This document shows, piece by piece, positions 8,885 to 19,401 of a stretch of 64,000 nt of DNA (position 1 is the stretch's first letter; every line of letters starts with the position of its first letter). The DNA is taken from contig NZ_OY762905.1 in the NCBI RefSeq assembly GCF_963666525.1, positions 124,001 to 188,000 on the forward strand, written 5' to 3'. Under the pieces are notes generated by a model. It was not told the origin of the DNA, did not search any database, and worked only from the letters and a program-made list of their open reading frames with translations. A program made the translations under genes and the position numbers. The stretch comes from an uncultured Cohaesibacter sp. (lineage in GTDB: Bacteria; Pseudomonadota; Alphaproteobacteria; Rhizobiales; Cohaesibacteraceae).

Positions 8885-10273
8885 TTAAGCGGTATAGGTG
8901 ACAGCCTTGACGGCAGCAATCACCTCGGCAACGTTTGGCAGAGCCAGCTTTTCGAGGTTTGAAGCGTAAGGCATCGGAACGTCCTTGCCGCAAACGCGGG
9001 CAACCGGCGCATCCAGATAGTCAAAAGCCTGATCCATCACGCGGAAGGCAACTTCCGAAGCAGTGGAGGCCTGTGGCCAGCCTTCTTCGACCACCACGCA
9101 ACGACCGGTCTTGATAACCGAGCGAATGATGGTTTCTGTGTCGAGCGGACGGATGGTGCGAAGGTCGATGACTTCGGCTTCGATGCCTTCCTTGGCCAGC
9201 TCTTCAGCCGCGTTGAGAGAATGCTGCATGCCCATGCCGAAGGAAACGATGGTGACATCGCTACCCTTGCGGGCAATGCGGGCCTTGCCGAGCGGAACCG
9301 TGAAGTCTTCTACATCCGGAACATCAAAGCTGTGACCATAGAGAATTTCGTTCTCAAGGAAGACAACCGGGTTATTGGTGCGGATTGCAGACTTGATCAG
9401 GCCCTTGTAGTCGGATGCCGTGTAAGGATGCACAACGATCAGACCAGGAATCTGGCTGTACCAGGCAGTGTAATCCTGCGAGTGCTGGGCAGCCACGCGG
9501 GCAGCAGCACCGTTCGGACCACGGAACACGATCGGGTTGTGGATCTGACCACCGGACATGTAGAGGGTCTTGGCGGAAGAGTTGATGATGTGGTCAATCG
9601 CCTGCATGGCGAAGTTGAAGGTCATGAACTCGACGATCGGGCGCAGACCAGCCATGGCAGCACCTGCAGCCAGACCGGTGAAGCCGTGTTCGGTGATCGG
9701 GGTATCGATCACGCGACGTTCGCCGAACTCTTCCAGCATACCTTGGGAGATCTTGTAAGCACCCTGATACTGGGCCACTTCTTCACCCATCAGGAAGACG
9801 TCATCATCGCGACGCATTTCCTCGGCCATGCCATCACGCAGGGCTTCGCGAACGGTTTGGGTCTTCATCGGCGTGCCAGCAGGAATTTCCGGCTCGTCAT
9901 CAACGTCAGGAACTGTAACCGGAGCGGCAGATTTCGGCGCGGCCGGAACGGAAGCCGGAGCGGCAGGTACCTCGGCAGCCGGAGCCGGAGCGGCATCGGC
10001 AGAAACACTGTCGAGAGCGGAAGCATCTTCGCCTTCCTCAAGGATCAGGGCGATCAGTTCGTTGACCTTGACGCCCTGTGCGCCTTCGGCAACAACAATC
10101 TTGCCGAGCGTGCCTTCGTCGACCGATTCAACTTCCATGGTGGCCTTGTCAGTCTCGATCTCAGCGATCACATCACCGATCTCGATCTTGTCACCTTCTT
10201 TTTTGACCCACTTGGCCAGATTGCCTTCTTCCATGGTCGGGGAGAGGGCCGGCATAAGAACTTTAATTGGCAT
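8885..10273 (-). CDS. pdhB: Pyruvate dehydrogenase E1 beta subunit with N-terminal lipoyl domain
   Basis: E1 beta chain that, with PdhA, decarboxylates pyruvate and acetylates lipoate. The 462-aa length reflects a fused N-terminal lipoyl domain (K43 in [11 protein letters not shown]) and an Ala/Pro linker before the transketolase-like domain, which begins around residue 135 ([15 protein letters not shown]). This fusion is characteristic of alphaproteobacteria such as rhizobia. So E1 beta as well as E2 should be substrates for LipA. pdhA lies 17 bp upstream. Confidence 0.97.
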   Translation of the reverse strand: MPIKVLMPALSPTMEEGNLAKWVKKEGDKIEIGDVIAEIETDKATMEVESVDEGTLGKIVVAEGAQGVKVNELIALILEEGEDASALDSVSADAAPAPAAEVPAAPASVPAAPKSAAPVTVPDVDDEPEIPAGTPMKTQTVREALRDGMAEEMRRDDDVFLMGEEVAQYQGAYKISQGMLEEFGERRVIDTPITEHGFTGLAAGAAMAGLRPIVEFMTFNFAMQAIDHIINSSAKTLYMSGGQIHNPIVFRGPNGAAARVAAQHSQDYTAWYSQIPGLIVVHPYTASDYKGLIKSAIRTNNPVVFLENEILYGHSFDVPDVEDFTVPLGKARIARKGSDVTIVSFGMGMQHSLNAAEELAKEGIEAEVIDLRTIRPLDTETIIRSVIKTGRCVVVEEGWPQASTASEVAFRVMDQAFDYLDAPVARVCGKDVPMPYASNLEKLALPNVAEVIAAVKAVTYTA

Positions 10274-10290
10274 AATTCTATCCCTTCACC

Positions 10291-11334
10291 TTAGAGCGGC
10301 ATGTAAATATCGGTCCAGAGTTCGGATTCATCCGGCTCGGGATTGGTCTGGGCGAAGTCTGCAGAATCGGAGACGATTGCGCGAATGTCCTTGTCGATGG
10401 CCTTCAGCTCATCTTCACTGGCAAGACCGCCATCGATCAGACGCTGACGCACCTGCTCGATCGGATCATGCTCATTGCGCATCTTCTGCACTTCTTCCTT
10501 GGAACGATATTTCGCCGGGTCGGACATGGAATGTCCGCGGTAGCGGTAGGTGATCATTTCGAGGATGTAAGGCCCCTTGCCTTCGCGAGCCCATTCAATG
10601 GCGCGTTCGGCAGCAGCCATCACAGCGCGCACGTCCATGCCATCAACCTGCTCGCCAGGGATGCCGAAAGAAATACCACGCTGGGAAAGATCTGTGTTGG
10701 ATGAAGACCGCTCAACCGAGGTTCCCATGCCATACTTGTTGTTTTCGATCACGTAGATCGCAGGCAGATTCCAGAGCTTGGCCATGTTGAAGCTCTCGTA
10801 GACCTGACCCTGGTTGGATGCACCGTCGCCCATGTAGATGAAAGAGACGTTGTCGTTGCCGCGATATTTGTTTGCGAAGGCAAGACCGGTACCGATGGAT
10901 ACCTGGGCGCCAACGATACCGTGGCCGCCGAAGAAGTTCTTCTCGCGGCTGAACATGTGCATCGAGCCGCCTTTACCCTTGGAATAACCGTCTCTGCGGC
11001 CCGTCAATTCGGCCATGACGCCCTTGGGGTCCATATCGCAGGCCAGCATGTGACCGTGGTCACGGTAGGACGTGACAACCTGGTCACCTTCCTTTGCGGC
11101 CATCTGCATGCCGACGACCACAGCTTCCTGACCAATATAAAGGTGACAGAAGCCGCCGATCATGCCCATGCCATAAAGCTGGCCGGCCTTTTCCTCAAAA
11201 CGGCGGATCAGCAGCATTTCACGATATGCGTGAAGTTCCTGATCCTTATCAAATTCAACAATTGTGCGATTTACCTGGGTACGGGATGTACCCTTCGCCG
11301 CCTTTTTGGCGGTACCAGACGCGGATGCTGCCAT
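10291..11334 (-). CDS. pdhA: Pyruvate dehydrogenase E1 alpha subunit
   Basis: Thiamine-diphosphate-dependent E1 alpha chain, 347 aa. A lysine/alanine/threonine-rich N-terminal tail precedes the E1 domain. Visible motifs are GFCHLYIGQEAVVVG, the phosphorylation-loop region RDHGHMLA, and the thiamine-binding GDGASNQGQVYESFN ... ENN. It is the first gene of pdhA-pdhB-pdhC-lpdA. Its AGGGAG ribosome-binding site is one arm of a perfect 9-bp inverted repeat, described separately, which suggests translational control of the operon. Confidence 0.97.
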   Translation of the reverse strand: MAASASGTAKKAAKGTSRTQVNRTIVEFDKDQELHAYREMLLIRRFEEKAGQLYGMGMIGGFCHLYIGQEAVVVGMQMAAKEGDQVVTSYRDHGHMLACDMDPKGVMAELTGRRDGYSKGKGGSMHMFSREKNFFGGHGIVGAQVSIGTGLAFANKYRGNDNVSFIYMGDGASNQGQVYESFNMAKLWNLPAIYVIENNKYGMGTSVERSSSNTDLSQRGISFGIPGEQVDGMDVRAVMAAAERAIEWAREGKGPYILEMITYRYRGHSMSDPAKYRSKEEVQKMRNEHDPIEQVRQRLIDGGLASEDELKAIDKDIRAIVSDSADFAQTNPEPDESELWTDIYMPL

Positions 11335-11341
11335 TGTGCTG

Positions 11342-11383
11342 CTCCCTAAAGCGTTTCCATGTAGTGTAAGATAATTTAGGGAG
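11342..11383 (-). promoter_or_regulatory. Inverted repeat enclosing the pdhA ribosome-binding site
   Basis: On the minus strand CTCCCTAAA (11383-11375) is followed after 24 nt by its perfect complement TTTAGGGAG (11350-11342). The second arm contains the AGGGAG ribosome-binding site, 7-8 nt before the pdhA ATG. Folding would hide the site. This is a cis-acting translational switch candidate (thermosensor, protein- or sRNA-gated). Confidence 0.55.
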
Positions 11384-11509
11384 TTCTAATCTGCAATTAC
11401 AGATGCAACGAGTAATCCACCGGCAAAATTCACACAAAACACTGAAAACAAAAAGAAAAACAGACTTAACTAGAATTCAGTTAAAAAAAATCCGTCACCC
11501 TAATTCAGG

Positions 11510-11821
11510 TTAATTATTGAAAATGACGATTTCGTTTGGATCGGCAACGTCGAGATAGGCGCGAGCACGCTCATCCATCATGTCCGGATCGAGAGTTCCC
11601 TGACGAAACAGGGCGATACGGTGCTCGGCAGCTTCGCGCTGAAAGCGCAGATCCAGAAGATCCGCCTCCAGCACATCGGCCTGAACCTTCATTTCGGCAA
11701 GCGCATACACACCAAAACTGCCATGCAGCGTATGATACACGAAATAGGCTATGACTAACAGGAAAAAGAAGGGCAGCACCAACTGACGCAATACAGAATT
11801 TTTTCGTTGGCGAGTTGCCAT
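11510..11821 (-). CDS. ftsB: FtsB/DivIC family septum formation initiator
   Basis: 103-aa bitopic inner-membrane protein of the divisome (FtsB-FtsL-FtsQ complex). The start at 11821 (MATRQRKN) gives a short basic N-terminus, a membrane segment (LVLPFFFLLVIAYFVYHTL), then a periplasmic coiled-coil region (ALAEMKVQADVLEADLLDLRFQ) and the conserved downstream helix. A longer frame to 11926 would add 35 residues before the family domain. The position between eno and pdhA is the usual one in alphaproteobacteria, although here eno is 5.8 kb away. Confidence 0.88.
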   Translation of the reverse strand: MATRQRKNSVLRQLVLPFFFLLVIAYFVYHTLHGSFGVYALAEMKVQADVLEADLLDLRFQREAAEHRIALFRQGTLDPDMMDERARAYLDVADPNEIVIFNN

Positions 11822-12228
11822 ACCGTACACCCTACTCACTCGGTTATCAGGCAGTACGCAAAACCCTCTCTGCCTGACACGATACCTATTTAGACCGCTT
11901 AGCGTTAACAAACGCTTTCCATGCACACCATAAACAGAAAAATTGCAGATTTTTTTGGTATATAAAAAGCCAATTAATTCAGATAGTTAACCTTTGATTT
12001 ACAAAAACGGTAGAAGCGCTATCCTGTTGTTTCAGAAAAACACACATATGAAGCTCTGAACAATTTTCTTTTCGGAACGAAGTCATTTGACCTTGATCAA
12101 GGGATTTGCTCAGATCGGACGTAACAACTGCCTTGGCAGCTTGACGAGTGAGCATGATCAGTTCTCGCCACCCCATTCAGGCGCCATCCCTTCCCGGTCA
12201 TGAGCCGTTCAACTTTTGGGACCTAAAG
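11822..12228. other. Intergenic region between ftsB and ubiD
   Basis: About 400 bp, AT-rich, divergent promoters expected. It holds a short perfect repeat AGCGTT/AACGCT (11901-11916), and the FNR/FixK-type box annotated separately. TAACAA at 12122-12127 could be a -10 box placed about 41 bp after the box centre. Confidence 0.5.
12087..12100 (+). promoter_or_regulatory. FNR/FixK-type box upstream of ubiD
   Basis: TTGACCTTGATCAA fits the TTGA-N6-TCAA anaerobox core and differs from TTGAT-N4-ATCAA by one base. The centre is about 41 bp before a transcription start predicted from TAACAA at 12122-12127, the normal distance for class II FNR activation. This is a sequence match only. Confidence 0.55.
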
Positions 12229-13731
12229 ATGCACATCCACAGCCGTCGCCTGCCGATCTTCAACGACCTGCGCGATTTCATCAAGTATTGCGAGGATCAA
12301 GGCGAGTTGATCCGCATCTCCGAGCCGGTCAGCATGAAGCTTCAGGCGACCGAACTGCAGCGCCGCGTCATGATGAAGAAAGGCCCGGCCCTGCTTCTCG
12401 AGAAACCCCTGAAGTCTGACGGAACCGCCAGCACGATGCCCGCGCTCATCAACCTTTTCGGCACGGTCAAGCGAGTCGCCTGGTCTCTGGGCTGTTCCGA
12501 AGATGAGCTGATCCCCTTCGGAGAATTCCTCGCCTATCTGCGTCAGCCCCAGCCACCGGAACGCTCAGAGATCCTCTCCGCCATCGGCCCCCTTTTCAAG
12601 GCCGCAACCAGCCTCAGAGGCAAGATCCAGAGCCGCGCCGACTGCCAGGAGGTCGTCCATACGGGAGACGCCATCGACCTTGACGCTTTGCCGATCCAGA
12701 CCTGTTGGCCGGAAGAGCCTGCCCCGCTCATCACATGGCCCATTGTCCTCACGCGGCCTGCCGAAAGCGAGGAAATCAAGGGGTATAACTGGGGCGTCTA
12801 CCGCATCCAGCAGGCCAGCAAGACCACACTGATCATGCGCTGGCTGGAGAATCGCGGCGGAGCGGCCCATTTCCGCCAGTGGAAAGCCAAGGGCGAAGAC
12901 ATGCCCATTGCCATCGCCATCGGCAGCGACCCGGCCACGATCATGGGCGCAGTCACCCCCATTCCCGAGACCCTCAGCGAAGCCCAGTTCTCGGGTCTAT
13001 TCCGTGGCAAGCCGACTCAGTTGGTGCGCGCAAAGACCCAGCCGCTGCTCGTACCTGCCAACGCCGAGATCGTCATCGAAGGCACCGTATCAGCAACAGA
13101 GACCTTGCCTGAGGGCCCCTACGGCGACCACACCGGCTATTACAACGCCGTCGAGTCCTTCCCCAAGGTGACAGTCACAGCCATCACCCACCGCAAGGAC
13201 CCTATCTACCTGTCCACCTACACCGGCCGCGCGCCAGATGAACCATCCGTCATTTCCGAAGCACTGAACGATGTCTTCATGCCGCTGGTGCGACAGGCAT
13301 TTCCGGAAGTCGTCGATTGCTGGTTGCCGCCGGAAACGGCATCCTACCGCGTTGCCGTCATTTCCATCAGGAAACGCTATGCCGGTCAGGCCCGCCGTGT
13401 CATGATGGGCATGTGGTCGATGTTACCCCAGTTCAACATGACCAAGCTCATCATCATCGTCGATGCCCACATCAACGCACGCAGCTGGGAGGATGTCATG
13501 TGGGCAGTGGCCACCAAGACCGACCCGAGTCGCGACCTCTTGCAAGTCGGCAACACGCCGATCGACTATCTCGATTTCGCTTCGCCCCTCGAAGGCCTCG
13601 GCGGCAAGCTGGGCATTGACGCGACCGACAAGATAGGCTCGGAAACCCAACGCGAGTGGGGGCGCGAGTTGAAGATGGACGAACAGACGGTCACAGAGGT
13701 GGACGACCTCGTCGCCAGGCTCGATTTGTAA
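12229..13731 (+). CDS. ubiD: UbiD family decarboxylase (prenylated-FMN dependent)
   Basis: Decarboxylase of the UbiD family, normally removing the carboxyl group of 3-polyprenyl-4-hydroxybenzoate in ubiquinone synthesis. From the ATG at 12229 it is 500 aa; an upstream start at 12148 adds 27 unconserved residues. Strong blocks shared with E. coli UbiD as I recall it: CWPEEPAPLITWP, NWGVYRIQ, LIMRWLENRGGAAHFRQW, ETLPEGPYGDHTGYYN, STYTGRAPDEPSV, YAGQARRVMMGMWS and NTPIDYLDFASPL. The ubiX-like gene 24 bp downstream supplies the cofactor. Close similarity favours the ubiquinone role over an aromatic-degradation role. Confidence 0.93.
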   Translation: MHIHSRRLPIFNDLRDFIKYCEDQGELIRISEPVSMKLQATELQRRVMMKKGPALLLEKPLKSDGTASTMPALINLFGTVKRVAWSLGCSEDELIPFGEFLAYLRQPQPPERSEILSAIGPLFKAATSLRGKIQSRADCQEVVHTGDAIDLDALPIQTCWPEEPAPLITWPIVLTRPAESEEIKGYNWGVYRIQQASKTTLIMRWLENRGGAAHFRQWKAKGEDMPIAIAIGSDPATIMGAVTPIPETLSEAQFSGLFRGKPTQLVRAKTQPLLVPANAEIVIEGTVSATETLPEGPYGDHTGYYNAVESFPKVTVTAITHRKDPIYLSTYTGRAPDEPSVISEALNDVFMPLVRQAFPEVVDCWLPPETASYRVAVISIRKRYAGQARRVMMGMWSMLPQFNMTKLIIIVDAHINARSWEDVMWAVATKTDPSRDLLQVGNTPIDYLDFASPLEGLGGKLGIDATDKIGSETQREWGRELKMDEQTVTEVDDLVARLDL

Positions 13732-13755
13732 GCCAGAACAAGGAAACCAAGGCAC

Positions 13756-14343
13756 ATGCAGCCCAACAAGAAAATCGGCCTTGTGGTAACCGGCGCCTCC
13801 GGCTCGCTTCTCGGCCTTTACGCCATGAAGCAGCTCAACGTCCTCAAGGACCAAGGCGCAGCAATCGAGACCCATCTGATCATCACCGCAGGCGGCGACA
13901 CCACCGCCCGGCTGGAGCTGACGGAAGATCAACGTCAGGAGCTGGAAGCCGGGGCAGACCATTGCCACAATGACCACGATCTGTCGGCTTCCATCGCCTC
14001 AGGCTCCAATCCGTTGGACGGTCTGCTGTTTGCCCCCTGCTCCATCCGCAGTCTCGCTGCCATCGCCTATTGCCAGGCGGACCGCCTATCGATCCGCGCT
14101 GCTGACGTGATGCTCAAGGAACGCCGCAAGCTGGTGCTCGCAGTGCGCGAAACTCCGCTGCATCTGGGCCACATACAGGCCATGGAACAGGTTACCCGCA
14201 TGGGCGGCATCATCGCGCCACCGGTACCAGCTTTCTATCTCAAACCGGCAAGTCTGGAAGAAATGATCGAACAGAGTGCCACCCGCCTTCTCTCGCAATT
14301 CGACCTCGACGTCTCCCCCATCCTGCAGCGCTGGCGGGCCTGA
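13756..14343 (+). CDS. ubiX: UbiX flavin prenyltransferase
   Basis: Prenylates FMN to make the prFMN cofactor of UbiD. The 195-aa protein has the flavoprotein start VVTGASGSLLGLYAM, the SIASGSNPLDG region, and the conserved APCSIRSLAAIAYC and VRETPLHLGHIQAM segments with MGGIIAPPVPAFY near the end. It follows ubiD by 24 bp and is almost certainly in the same operon, so the pair is self-sufficient for cofactor and decarboxylase. Confidence 0.93.
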   Translation: MQPNKKIGLVVTGASGSLLGLYAMKQLNVLKDQGAAIETHLIITAGGDTTARLELTEDQRQELEAGADHCHNDHDLSASIASGSNPLDGLLFAPCSIRSLAAIAYCQADRLSIRAADVMLKERRKLVLAVRETPLHLGHIQAMEQVTRMGGIIAPPVPAFYLKPASLEEMIEQSATRLLSQFDLDVSPILQRWRA

Positions 14344-14516
14344 GCCGCGAGACTTTCCCCTCCCCGGTTCCGGCTGCCCTTTCGCCAGGACTCCGCGACC
14401 AGCCGAAATGCGGAATTTTCTGAAGAACCGCACAAAGAGCCTGACAGAGCCTGACCCGTTGGCTAAGCTCCCAACACGAAACATCGGGGACAGACAAAGG
14501 ACACAGGGGTCACAGA

Positions 14517-14843
14517 ATGCTGCTATTGCGACTGTTCGGGGTAACACTGGTTGGCTTCTGGCGCCTGATCATCGGAATCATTCTTGGCACCATCCTCTAC
14601 ATCTACTGCTTCCTCTATCAGGAACAGATATACACCGGAGTCCACGCTTTTTCCCGCATTGCCATCGACTGGATCGACCACCAGAGTTACGTCATGGCCT
14701 ATGCCAAATGGTTCGAACTGTTGAAGATCGATGACAAGCTGTCCTTCGCTCTCTATGTCCTGTTTGGCCGTCTGGCATGGATGCTGGTGGAGACCATAGC
14801 GCGCCAGACCGTCGCGCGGATTTCAGGCACAGCCAGATCCTGA
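14517..14843 (+). CDS. Small membrane protein of unknown function
   Basis: 108 aa, not recognised. Two hydrophobic stretches are evident: an N-terminal one (LFGVTLVGFWRLIIGIILGTILYIYCFLY, about 6-34) and a weaker one near 78-92 (LSFALYVLFGRLAWMLV). The middle is amphipathic with aromatic residues (AIDWIDHQSYVMAYAKW). A purine-rich stretch (GGACACAGGGG) precedes the ATG. It lies 173 bp after ubiX on the same strand; a role tied to ubiDX is possible but not shown. Confidence 0.55.
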   Translation: MLLLRLFGVTLVGFWRLIIGIILGTILYIYCFLYQEQIYTGVHAFSRIAIDWIDHQSYVMAYAKWFELLKIDDKLSFALYVLFGRLAWMLVETIARQTVARISGTARS

Positions 14844-15429
14844 AGTCCTCCTGAAATTCCCCGCCAAGCCAGTCCGTTTACGGCTGGCCATGATCTTGCG
14901 AGATCCATAAATTCCTTCCCGCGTACCTCACTGCAGCGACGGACAAAGCAGACCGTTACCATTTGCAGCCGCTCTGCCCCCTCGGCGAGACCATCGCCCA
15001 TTGCGTTCGCTCGCCCGGGCAGCCACGCTACCGCCCTGACGGTCCCTCCCCCACGCATCTCGTTTTGCATTTTCTGCAATCATGACAATTGCGTTGACAT
15101 ATGCATTTAACATTACATTTGCAATGAAATGCTTTGTTTCATTGCAAATGATATATAAAACTGTTGCGCCATTCCTGCTGCCGAACACAAGGCATCAAGG
15201 CAGCGCGTCTTCAAACCACAAAAGACTGTCGCGACAAATTGCAACGACCGTTGCACCTTGCCATCTTACCTCTTTCGCGCTAAACACAGCCTCGGTCGAC
15301 AGTTCACCAAGGCGTCACTGCTTCTCTGAAGAGCTAAACCTGTCACACTGCATGGACCCACACTTATCCCGTGCCATGTCGCAAGAGTGACCACGACTTA
15401 CTGAATTCGGCACATGTCGAGGATAAGTC
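14844..15429. other. Intergenic region with a long dyad
   Basis: 586 bp without a convincing gene. The left half is ordinary GC-rich DNA; around 15061-15170 it becomes AT-rich and holds a consensus -35 hexamer TTGACA (15094-15099) and a 14-bp perfect inverted repeat annotated separately. The remaining 260 bp before the next gene contain no structure I can name. Confidence 0.5.
15116..15150. promoter_or_regulatory. 14-bp perfect inverted repeat (operator-like)
   Basis: CATTTGCAATGAAA (15116-15129) and TTTCATTGCAAATG (15137-15150) are perfect complements separated by 7 nt. A TTGACA hexamer lies 16 bp upstream and TATAAA (15153-15158) just after. The size and placement suit a dimeric repressor site across a promoter; no regulator gene is adjacent. 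Confidence 0.5.
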
Positions 15430-15987
15430 ATGAGCAAATCAACACTACCGTTTCAGGTTGAAGATATCTCGCAACTTGCCAAGTCTTTGAAAAAGTCCGC
15501 AAGTCTGGGGAACATGCCGCCAAGTCATGTGGAATGGCTGAATATTCTGGCGCGCGCTGCCGGCTTCCGCAACTATCAGCATTTCAAGGCCAATCACGAC
15601 GCAGAAAAGCGCCTGACCACCACACAGACCAGCGAGCCCATCGATCACGTCCTGATTGAGCACACCCTGCGCCATATTGACGAAGAGGCCACGCTGGTGC
15701 GATGGCCCAGCCGCCCTGCCCAGAGAGACCTGTGCCTGTGGTGGCTGTGGTCGCTGTTTCCTGCCAATTCAGCCCTCGCCGAGGCAGAGGTCAACGCCCT
15801 GCTCAAGGCACGCAACAGCTTTGAGGATCACGCCTTGCTGCGCAGAGCGCTGGTGGATGGCGATTTTGTCACGCGCACAGCTGACGGAACAGCCTATCGG
15901 CGCAAAGAGATGCCACCAACGGCCACTGCCCGGGCGCTTCTGTCGCTGATGAAGCAAAAGCGTACCCAAACCACTCCTCAGAACTGA
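15430..15987 (+). CDS. DUF2087 domain protein with N-terminal helical domain
   Basis: 185 aa. The C-terminal part (about 85-160: RWPSRPAQRDLCLWWLWSLF ... RRALVDGDFVTR) matches the DUF2087 winged-helix-like pattern, where it often follows a DNA-binding domain. The N-terminal ~55 residues (ISQLAKSLKKSASL ... HVEWLNILARAAGFRNYQHFKA) resemble the short helical domain found in some glyoxalase-superfamily proteins. GAGGATAAG precedes the ATG. Regulatory function is a guess. The long dyad lies 280 bp upstream. Confidence 0.65.
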   Translation: MSKSTLPFQVEDISQLAKSLKKSASLGNMPPSHVEWLNILARAAGFRNYQHFKANHDAEKRLTTTQTSEPIDHVLIEHTLRHIDEEATLVRWPSRPAQRDLCLWWLWSLFPANSALAEAEVNALLKARNSFEDHALLRRALVDGDFVTRTADGTAYRRKEMPPTATARALLSLMKQKRTQTTPQN

Positions 15988-16095
15988 CCTGTTACCGCTC
16001 CATTCAGCAGCGATCTGCTCCACCATGTCCGGCCTTTACCGGATCGGGATACATGGTATGTGCGCCCGCTTGCCTATCGCTTGAAAGCAAATCTC

Positions 16096-16992
16096 ATGTC
16101 CATCAGTGAACCATCCATCTTCAACCATCGCCAGATTATGCAGACAGAACGCGGCCCCATCGAATATGCCATTGAGAGGGGGCCCGAGAGGCCGCTCCTT
16201 CTTGCCATTCATGGCGGCATGGGCGGTCTTGACCAAAGCGCCCTCCTCGCCAGAGCAGCCATTCCACCCGACCACCCGTTCACGACCATCGCCGTCTCCC
16301 GACCAGGCTATCTTGCCACTCCCTTGCGCGGCAGAACAACGCCATCTGAGCAGGCGGATCTCCTTGCCTGCCTGCTTGATCAGCTGGACGTAAAGAAAGC
16401 GACCGTAGTGGCAATTTCAGCTGGAGGCCCATCGGCCATCGAATTTGCCGCTCGACATCCGAAGCGGTGTCAGGCCCTCATCCTCATTTCCTGTTGCACG
16501 AAAACATTGCCAGCAAACCGCTCAATCCTTGCTCGCCTTGCTCTCTTCAGGCTCGTGGCCCGATCACCCCTCTTCGTGAACTGGATGAGAAAAAAGGCGA
16601 TGGATGAACCGGAGCGGATGGCGCGCCGATCAATTCCGGACCCCGAACTGTTACGGGCAACCATCAGCAACAGGGAGGCGTGGCACCTGATGCAGACCCT
16701 GCAATCGAGTCTGTTTCAGGAGATGGCTGAACGGCTCCCCGGAACCATCAATGATACAAGGCTGTTTGCCCGGGACAGATCCATTCCCTTTCCCGCCATT
16801 CAATGCCCCACGCTGGTCATACACGGCAACAGGGATACCATTGTTCCCTTCGACCATGCAGAAACGGCAGCTCACAGCATCGCCAGAGCAAGGCTGATCG
16901 CGCTTGAAAATGCCGGGCACGTTGCCCTCTTCAGCCATCTTGAGGACATTCGCCAGTCTGTCAGCCAATTCATGATTGAGCTTACATCTTGA
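16096..16992 (+). CDS. Alpha/beta hydrolase
   Basis: Serine hydrolase of the alpha/beta fold, about 298 aa from the ATG at 16096; a GTG at 16060 or ATG at 16138 are alternatives, and none has a clear ribosome-binding site. Oxyanion region HGGMGGLDQ, nucleophile elbow AISAGG (an alanine replaces the first Gly of GxSxG), acid in GNRDTIVPFDHA, and catalytic His in NAGHVALF. A cap region (about 135-215) is rich in Arg and Met. Substrate unknown. It is 108 bp after the DUF2087 gene, same strand. Confidence 0.8.
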   Translation: MSISEPSIFNHRQIMQTERGPIEYAIERGPERPLLLAIHGGMGGLDQSALLARAAIPPDHPFTTIAVSRPGYLATPLRGRTTPSEQADLLACLLDQLDVKKATVVAISAGGPSAIEFAARHPKRCQALILISCCTKTLPANRSILARLALFRLVARSPLFVNWMRKKAMDEPERMARRSIPDPELLRATISNREAWHLMQTLQSSLFQEMAERLPGTINDTRLFARDRSIPFPAIQCPTLVIHGNRDTIVPFDHAETAAHSIARARLIALENAGHVALFSHLEDIRQSVSQFMIELTS

Positions 16993-17054
16993 ATAACGAG
17001 GCCGCATGGCAAGCCGGGGAAAAGAACCCTCCCCGGCACCTCTTGCCAGAGCCG

Positions 17055-17405
17055 TTATTCGGCGGGCGCATCCTGCCGGCCGACAGGCAGAAAGACCGAA
17101 GCATTAATCAACTGCCGAACAACCGAAAACCAGTAGAAGAAATAGGCGAGACCCAGAGTGACAATTGTAAGCAATAGCCAAATCACCGCATGACCAATAA
17201 CCTGTCCAATGTTGAAATCGACATGAACACGAGCAAGTTTGACACCCTGCCGATCAACCAGATAGGTCTGGTTCAACGGCGCCTTGGTCAGATAGTAGGG
17301 CGCGAGAAAAGCCGCAAACCCCAATGTAATGATGCTCAGAAAAATCCAGAGTACGATATGCCCCAGAGCCTCAACCAATTGAAACTCGCATTTGAAACCA
17401 CTCAT
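17055..17405 (-). CDS. Membrane protein with internal two-fold repeat
   Basis: About 116 aa from the ATG at 17405 (AGGGGTGGGA upstream). Two related segments are visible: GHIVLWIFLSIITLGFAAFL and GHAVIWLLLTIVTLGLAYFF, each a membrane helix starting with Gly-His. They are separated by a short soluble piece (DRQGVKLARVHVDF). The layout resembles small DUF-type membrane proteins (possibly DUF6693); I do not know a function. It lies between the hydrolase and the eno terminator. Confidence 0.65.
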   Translation of the reverse strand: MSGFKCEFQLVEALGHIVLWIFLSIITLGFAAFLAPYYLTKAPLNQTYLVDRQGVKLARVHVDFNIGQVIGHAVIWLLLTIVTLGLAYFFYWFSVVRQLINASVFLPVGRQDAPAE

Positions 17406-17571
17406 GGTCAGTCCCACCCCTAAATAATAAAGTTCAATCAAACAAAAACAATTAATGCGAACAGACCATACGGCTCTTTCGCCGATGCAAATTAAACCCT
17501 TCCGAGCACAAAAACACAACCTAGGGTAAATACCAATTCACATCAACCAACTTATTGCAAAACAAACAAAA

Positions 17572-17598
17572 ACCGGCGCACCGCTAAGGTGCGCCGGT
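17572..17598 (-). terminator. Rho-independent terminator of eno
   Basis: Perfect 11-bp stem ACCGGCGCACC / GGTGCGCCGGT with loop GCTAA, just after the eno stop on the minus strand; the adjoining AAACAAACAAAA reads as a T-rich tail on that strand. Confidence 0.85.
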
Positions 17599-17645
17599 CT
17601 CATAAATTCTTGAGATGAACCGTCAGGATCCACCCTCTGGCGATC

Positions 17646-19401
<1,756 letters not shown>

